From S015-6 sp964384945 (GTDB lineage Bacteria; Desulfobacterota; DSWW01), in assembly GCA_964384945.1 (NCBI GenBank), contig CAYLMK010000003.1, positions 248,001-312,000 on the forward strand: a stretch of DNA of 64,000 nt, given 5' to 3'. Positions 60,622 through 64,000 of this stretch are shown here, piece by piece. The translations under genes were made by a program, and so were the position numbers. Position 1 is the stretch's first letter. Every line of letters begins with the position of its first letter. Under the pieces are notes generated by a model, which saw only the letters and a list, made by a program, of their open reading frames with translations, did no database searches and was not told the DNA's origin.

Positions 60622-61338
60622 TCACGACCCCCGCTTATTTCTCCCGAGGAATTCCACCACTTGGAGCACATCCCCCCAGACCTGCCTCCGGATCGTAACC
60701 GTATAGTTTCGCAGGACATACGCGGGGTGATAGGTGGGCATGACCGGAATCCCTTTGTAGGCCATCCAGGTTCCCCTCAGCTGATGCATGGGCTTCTTGG
60801 TGCCCAGGAGCGCCTGGGCCGCGGGAAGACCCAAACTTACGATCACCCGGGGACGGACCGCGTCGATCTGCCTGCTGAGAAAAGGAAGACAAACCTCCAC
60901 CTCTTCCTCTCGCGGGGTTCGATTCAAGGGGGGTCGACATTTCAGGACGTTGCAGATGTAGACCTCGCTGCGGACGAGGCCCATGCCCTTCTCTAGGATC
61001 TGGTTCAGCAGCTGCCCCGCCTTTCCGACAAAAGGCCGGCCGGTCTGATCTTCCTCGCTGCCCGGCGCCTCCCCCACGAAGAGGATCTCTGCCGAGGGAT
61101 TGCCTTCTCCAAACACGATCCTCCTGCGCGATCTGGACAGAGCACAACGCGTGCATTCTCCCAGTTCCTCCCGGACCGCCTCCAGCCGCCTCACGGCGTC
61201 GGAAGCATCCGTGCCCGACCCGGGCCGGTCCTCGGATCCGTCTCTCCTTGCGGATCCGGGGACGGGGATTGCCTCCACACCGCTTTCGATCAGATATTGA
61301 AGATACGCCTTCAATGACTTCCGGACCCACGGTTCCAT
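60622..61338 (-). CDS. Type-4/5-like Fe-S uracil-DNA glycosylase
   Basis: This 238-residue glycosylase removes uracil from DNA. It has the family motif FVGEAPGSEEDQTGRPFVGKAG near 98-119 and the late motif MPTYHPAYVLRN near 213. The cluster cysteines are ECTRCALS near 74, CNVLKC near 143 and EVCLPF near 164, matching family-4 enzymes. The N-terminal 60 residues are a variable, Asp/Ser/Arg-rich extension. ATG 61338 is one of several possible starts. It diverges from nadE. Confidence 0.82.
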   Translation of the reverse strand: MEPWVRKSLKAYLQYLIESGVEAIPVPGSARRDGSEDRPGSGTDASDAVRRLEAVREELGECTRCALSRSRRRIVFGEGNPSAEILFVGEAPGSEEDQTGRPFVGKAGQLLNQILEKGMGLVRSEVYICNVLKCRPPLNRTPREEEVEVCLPFLSRQIDAVRPRVIVSLGLPAAQALLGTKKPMHQLRGTWMAYKGIPVMPTYHPAYVLRNYTVTIRRQVWGDVLQVVEFLGRNKRGS

Positions 61339-61569
61339 GCCTGGGGACTCCCTTTCCGGTCTCCGTCGACCGCCGTGTGCTTCTTCCGTCTCGGATCCAA
61401 ATTGTGCCATGCCCCGGCCTTCAACGAAAGCATGGGAAAGAGGGCCCACGGCGGATGACCCTTGCGGGATTGTATGATAAGGTACGAAAACAGCCGAATC
61501 TGCCGGTTCAACAGAGGAGACCGTCGTGACCGCTGCATGTGCCCAATCTCTCGGCCGTATATGATAAAT

Positions 61570-61584
61570 CTATAATCTTTATAG
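61570..61584. promoter_or_regulatory. Inverted repeat and TATAAT just upstream of nadE
   Basis: CTATAA-TCT-TTATAG (61570-61584) is a perfect 6-bp inverted repeat in an AT-rich stretch 20 bases before the nadE start. It contains a perfect TATAAT at 61571-61576, although no good -35 is seen. A repressor binding there would block initiation. Confidence 0.45.
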
Positions 61585-61604
61585 CTACTTTGGAGGAACT
61601 AGTT

Positions 61605-63344
61605 ATGCAAAACTTTAGAATTGCCCTGGCCCAGGTCAACCCGACCGTCGGCGATCTGCAGGGCAATTCCCGTCTGGTCTCCGGCTACATCGCCAAGGCG
61701 AAACGGGCCGGGGCGGACCTGGTGGCCTTCCCCGAGCTCGTTCTCACAGGCTATCCTCCTGAGGATCTTCTCCTGAAGCCGTCATTCACCGACCTCAACC
61801 TGAAGATCCTCGACCGGATCGTCCCCGAGACAAAGGGAATCACCGCGATTATCGGCTTTGTCGACAAAAAGGACGACATCTATGACGCTGCCGCCGTACT
61901 GCATGACGGGAAATGGGTGGCCACCTATCACAAGCATTACCTGCCCAACTACGGGGTCTTCGACGAGCATCGCTACTTCCAGAAAGGAGAGCGCATTCTG
62001 GTCTGCGTCCGGTCCGGAATCCACATCGGGCTTTCCATCTGTGAGGACATCTGGCTGCCTGCAGGCCCCCTGGCCTGGCAGACCGTTCAGGGGGACGTGG
62101 AACTTGCCGTCAACATCTCGGCATCCCCTTTCTACCGAGGCAAGCGCAGGCAGCGGGAGCAAATGCTGTCCACAAGGGCCAGGGACCACACCGTCGCCAT
62201 CGCCTATGTGAACATCGTCGGCGGACAGGATGAGCTGATCTTTGACGGAAGCAGCCTTGTCGTGGACGAAAAGGGAAAGATTCTCGCAAGGGGAAAGGCC
62301 TTCTGCGAGGACCTGGTCATCGCCGATCTGAATGTGAGGAACGTATTTCGCACACGGCTGCTGGATACCCGGCGGCGGCAGGAGAAGCGCACGTCCAACG
62401 AAGGGGCGGGAAGCATCGACACGATCACGCTGCCTTCGATTCCGAAGCGCGGAAAGAAGGCCGCCCCTCCGGCCGGGCCGAGTTCCGCGGAGATGACGGA
62501 GACCGAGGAGGTCTATCGCGCGCTCGTGCTGGGCATCCGCGACTACTTCCGGAAGAACGGCTTCGAGCACGCTCTCGTCGGGTTGAGCGGGGGGATCGAC
62601 TCCGCCCTGACCGCCGCCCTGGCGGCCGAGGCGCTCGGCAGAGGCAACGTCAACGGCGTGTTCATGCCCAGCCGGTTTTCCTCGCAGGAGAGCCTGAGGG
62701 ATGCGGAGCGGACCGCAACGAACCTCGGGGTCTCCTTCCGCATCCTTCCGATCGATTCGATCTATGCATCCTATCTCAAGGCCTTGCAGCCCGTGTTCGC
62801 GAAAAGGCCGTCCGATGTCACCGAAGAGAACCTTCAGGCCCGCATCCGGGGAAACCTCCTGATGGCCCTTTCGAACAAGTTCGGCTGGCTCGTCCTCACG
62901 ACGGGCAACAAAAGCGAGACCTCGGTCGGGTATTGCACGCTTTACGGGGACACGGCGGGAGGACTCGCCGTTCTCAAAGATGTCCCGAAAAACACCGTCT
63001 ACGACCTTTGCCGATACATCAACGAGACCGAAGGCCGGGAGGTAATCCCGCGATCGGTCCTGGAGAAGGAACCCTCCGCGGAACTGCGGCCGAACCAGCG
63101 CGACTCGGACTCTCTGCCTCCCTACGAGCAACTCGACCCCGTGCTTCACGCGTATGTGGAAGAGGACCTCAGCCTGGAAGAGATCGTTCACATGGGATAC
63201 CCCCGGAAGCTGATCCGGGATGTGTTGCGAATGGTCGACAGGAGCGAGTACAAGCGCCGCCAGGCGCCCCCGGGGCTGAAGATCACCCCCAAGGCGTTCG
63301 GAAGGGATCGGCGGCTCCCGATTACCAACAGGTTCAATGCATGA
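61605..63344 (+). CDS. nadE: Glutamine-dependent NAD+ synthetase
   Basis: This 579-residue enzyme amidates deamido-NAD with glutamine. The N-terminal nitrilase-fold glutaminase (about 1-265) has the catalytic Glu in FPELVLTGYPPEDLL near 45, Lys in YHKHYLPNYGVFDE near 112 and Cys in SICEDIWLPAGP near 147. The C-terminal synthetase has the PP-loop GLSGGIDSALTAAL near 327, FMPSRFSSQ, and TTGNKSE near 430. ATG 61605 follows GGAGG with eight-base spacing. The frame from 61539 would pass through the palindrome and promoter. Confidence 0.93.
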   Translation: MQNFRIALAQVNPTVGDLQGNSRLVSGYIAKAKRAGADLVAFPELVLTGYPPEDLLLKPSFTDLNLKILDRIVPETKGITAIIGFVDKKDDIYDAAAVLHDGKWVATYHKHYLPNYGVFDEHRYFQKGERILVCVRSGIHIGLSICEDIWLPAGPLAWQTVQGDVELAVNISASPFYRGKRRQREQMLSTRARDHTVAIAYVNIVGGQDELIFDGSSLVVDEKGKILARGKAFCEDLVIADLNVRNVFRTRLLDTRRRQEKRTSNEGAGSIDTITLPSIPKRGKKAAPPAGPSSAEMTETEEVYRALVLGIRDYFRKNGFEHALVGLSGGIDSALTAALAAEALGRGNVNGVFMPSRFSSQESLRDAERTATNLGVSFRILPIDSIYASYLKALQPVFAKRPSDVTEENLQARIRGNLLMALSNKFGWLVLTTGNKSETSVGYCTLYGDTAGGLAVLKDVPKNTVYDLCRYINETEGREVIPRSVLEKEPSAELRPNQRDSDSLPPYEQLDPVLHAYVEEDLSLEEIVHMGYPRKLIRDVLRMVDRSEYKRRQAPPGLKITPKAFGRDRRLPITNRFNA

Positions 63345-63400
63345 AGAGCGCAGGGGGGAATCGCAGGGAGGGAGCGGGCCGGATGGCAGCAGAAACGAAT

Positions 63401-63760
63401 TCAGGATGCGGCCGCGCCTGCCTGAGACTGCAGATAGAGTTCCAGCCGCTTCCTGCTCGACGGATTCAATTCCGCGAACCGGATGCCCATCCCGTTCAGG
63501 GAGGATTCCCTGGTCGCGCGGCCGCGGAAGGTGTGCACGACCACCCCTTCGGCCGTAATCGGATCGCTCATGTCCGGCAGGCGGAATTCGACCTGGAGTC
63601 TCGTCCTGGTCGGCAAGGGTTCTTCCGTCTGAATGAAGATCCCTCCCAGGGAGAGATTCCGGATGTAATCCTGAAAGAATCCATCCACCGTCCGGTAACG
63701 GATCTGAATCTGGACGGGAACTCGACGCGAACGTCGCCTCTCAGGCCCTGTCTTCGCCAC
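63401..63760 (-). CDS. PilZ-domain protein
   Basis: This 119-residue single PilZ domain is expected to bind cyclic di-GMP. The RxxxR part is ERRRSRRVPVQIQIRYR near 7-23 and the second motif appears as RNLSLGGIFIQ, with Asn at the usual Asp position. PilZ proteins of this type modulate surface or motility functions. The start is GTG 63760 behind GGGGAGAGG; the frame from 63808 extends without conserved sequence. It is convergent with nadE. No cyclase is in the window. Confidence 0.78.
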   Translation of the reverse strand: MAKTGPERRRSRRVPVQIQIRYRTVDGFFQDYIRNLSLGGIFIQTEEPLPTRTRLQVEFRLPDMSDPITAEGVVVHTFRGRATRESSLNGMGIRFAELNPSSRKRLELYLQSQAGAAAS

Positions 63761-63835
63761 CGTTCCTCTCCCCTTTTGTAGAATAAAATGGTAGCAGACA
63801 AAGGACAAAAGTCAAGGTTCAGGAGGAAACCGAGC

Positions 63836-64000
63836 ATGAACCCCCTCGCGCAGGAACTCAACGAACAGATTCAACGCAACAACCCGCACGTATACGAAAT
63901 GCTCTCTTCCCTCGGCAGGAGGCTCTTCTTTCCCAAAGGCATCCTCTCGCAGAGCGCCGAGGCGAAGGAGAAGGCCTACCGGTTCAACGCCACCATCGGG
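63836..64000 (+). CDS. Class I/II aminotransferase, N-terminal part
   Basis: The first 55 residues of a gene that runs off the right edge. They read MNPLAQELNEQIQRNNPHVY then EMLSSLGRRLFFPKGILSQ and SAEAKEKAYRFNATIG. This opening, especially the FPKGILSQSAEAKEKA block, matches my memory of the N-terminus of a subgroup of PLP-dependent class I/II aminotransferases. No catalytic Lys is included. AGGAGG precedes the ATG at 63836. The upstream PilZ gene faces away. Confidence 0.65.
   Translation, partial: MNPLAQELNEQIQRNNPHVYEMLSSLGRRLFFPKGILSQSAEAKEKAYRFNATIG

Overview
The window is a GC-rich, gene-dense bacterial chromosome segment of about 60 genes with no insertion sequence, prophage, CRISPR array or rRNA. 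The content suggests a Desulfobacterota (deltaproteobacterial) anaerobe, perhaps close to Syntrophobacterales. Pointers are a PxxKW cysteine-rich protein, a tilS-ftsH-folP-cdaA-cdaR-glmM-nnr-tsaE-lysC-cimA run, several sigma-54 activators, a B12-dependent acyl-CoA mutase small subunit, HypA/HypB and FmdB. This is inference from gene content; there is no rRNA to confirm it. Many genes start with GTG or TTG, chosen here by Shine-Dalgarno position, and 4-bp ATGA or TTGA overlaps are common.

Positions 1-10310 hold unlinked accessory metabolism: an NADP-dependent MDR oxidoreductase, a MoaB/Mog-domain protein, an outer-membrane barrel protein, an enoyl-CoA hydratase, a U32/RlhA-like protein coupled to a methyltransferase, an APH-like phosphotransferase with a small partner, and a PLP-dependent aromatic amino acid decarboxylase. 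Positions 10366-19731 (minus strand) form an acetoin/2,3-butanediol-type cluster: E1 alpha, E1 beta and lipoyl E2, a Lin0512-family protein, a Nudix hydrolase, a zinc-type alcohol dehydrogenase, an SDR, an AcoX-like kinase-fold protein and an acyl-CoA ligase. No E3 is present. Positions 20003-25885 carry inositol-phosphate synthase, an ABC1/UbiB kinase, an SDR and a GT39-like membrane glycosyltransferase.

Positions 25886-30508 contain trmO, a HEAT-repeat protein, an FmdB zinc ribbon, an orphan lipoprotein, tRNA-Cys, tRNA-Gly and mtaB, separated by repeat-bearing spacers. Positions 30661-44125 (minus) are a housekeeping run joining c-di-AMP synthesis, peptidoglycan precursor supply, folate, tRNA modification and aspartate/citramalate pathways. 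An Rrf2 regulator diverges at its head.

Positions 44770-53914 include a lipoprotein, an acyl-CoA mutase/enoyl-CoA hydratase pair, and the most distinctive locus: a soluble GAF-PAS histidine kinase followed by three tandem NtrC-type sigma-54 activators. They end at a well-formed sigma-54 promoter facing a membrane-anchored fibronectin-III-like protein. One activator has a degenerate receiver (Asp54 to Glu) and another has GAFTDA in place of GAFTGA. Positions 54134-64000 carry a bifunctional nuclease, miaB, hypA, hypB, ribBA, an RlmD-type methyltransferase, the PxxKW protein, a uracil-DNA glycosylase, nadE, a PilZ protein and the start of an aminotransferase.

Two themes recur. One is anticodon-loop modification (TsaE, TrmO, MtaB, MiaB, TilS). 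The other is short-chain acyl-CoA and C4 metabolism (AcoABC, acyl-CoA ligase, crotonases, B12 mutase, CimA).
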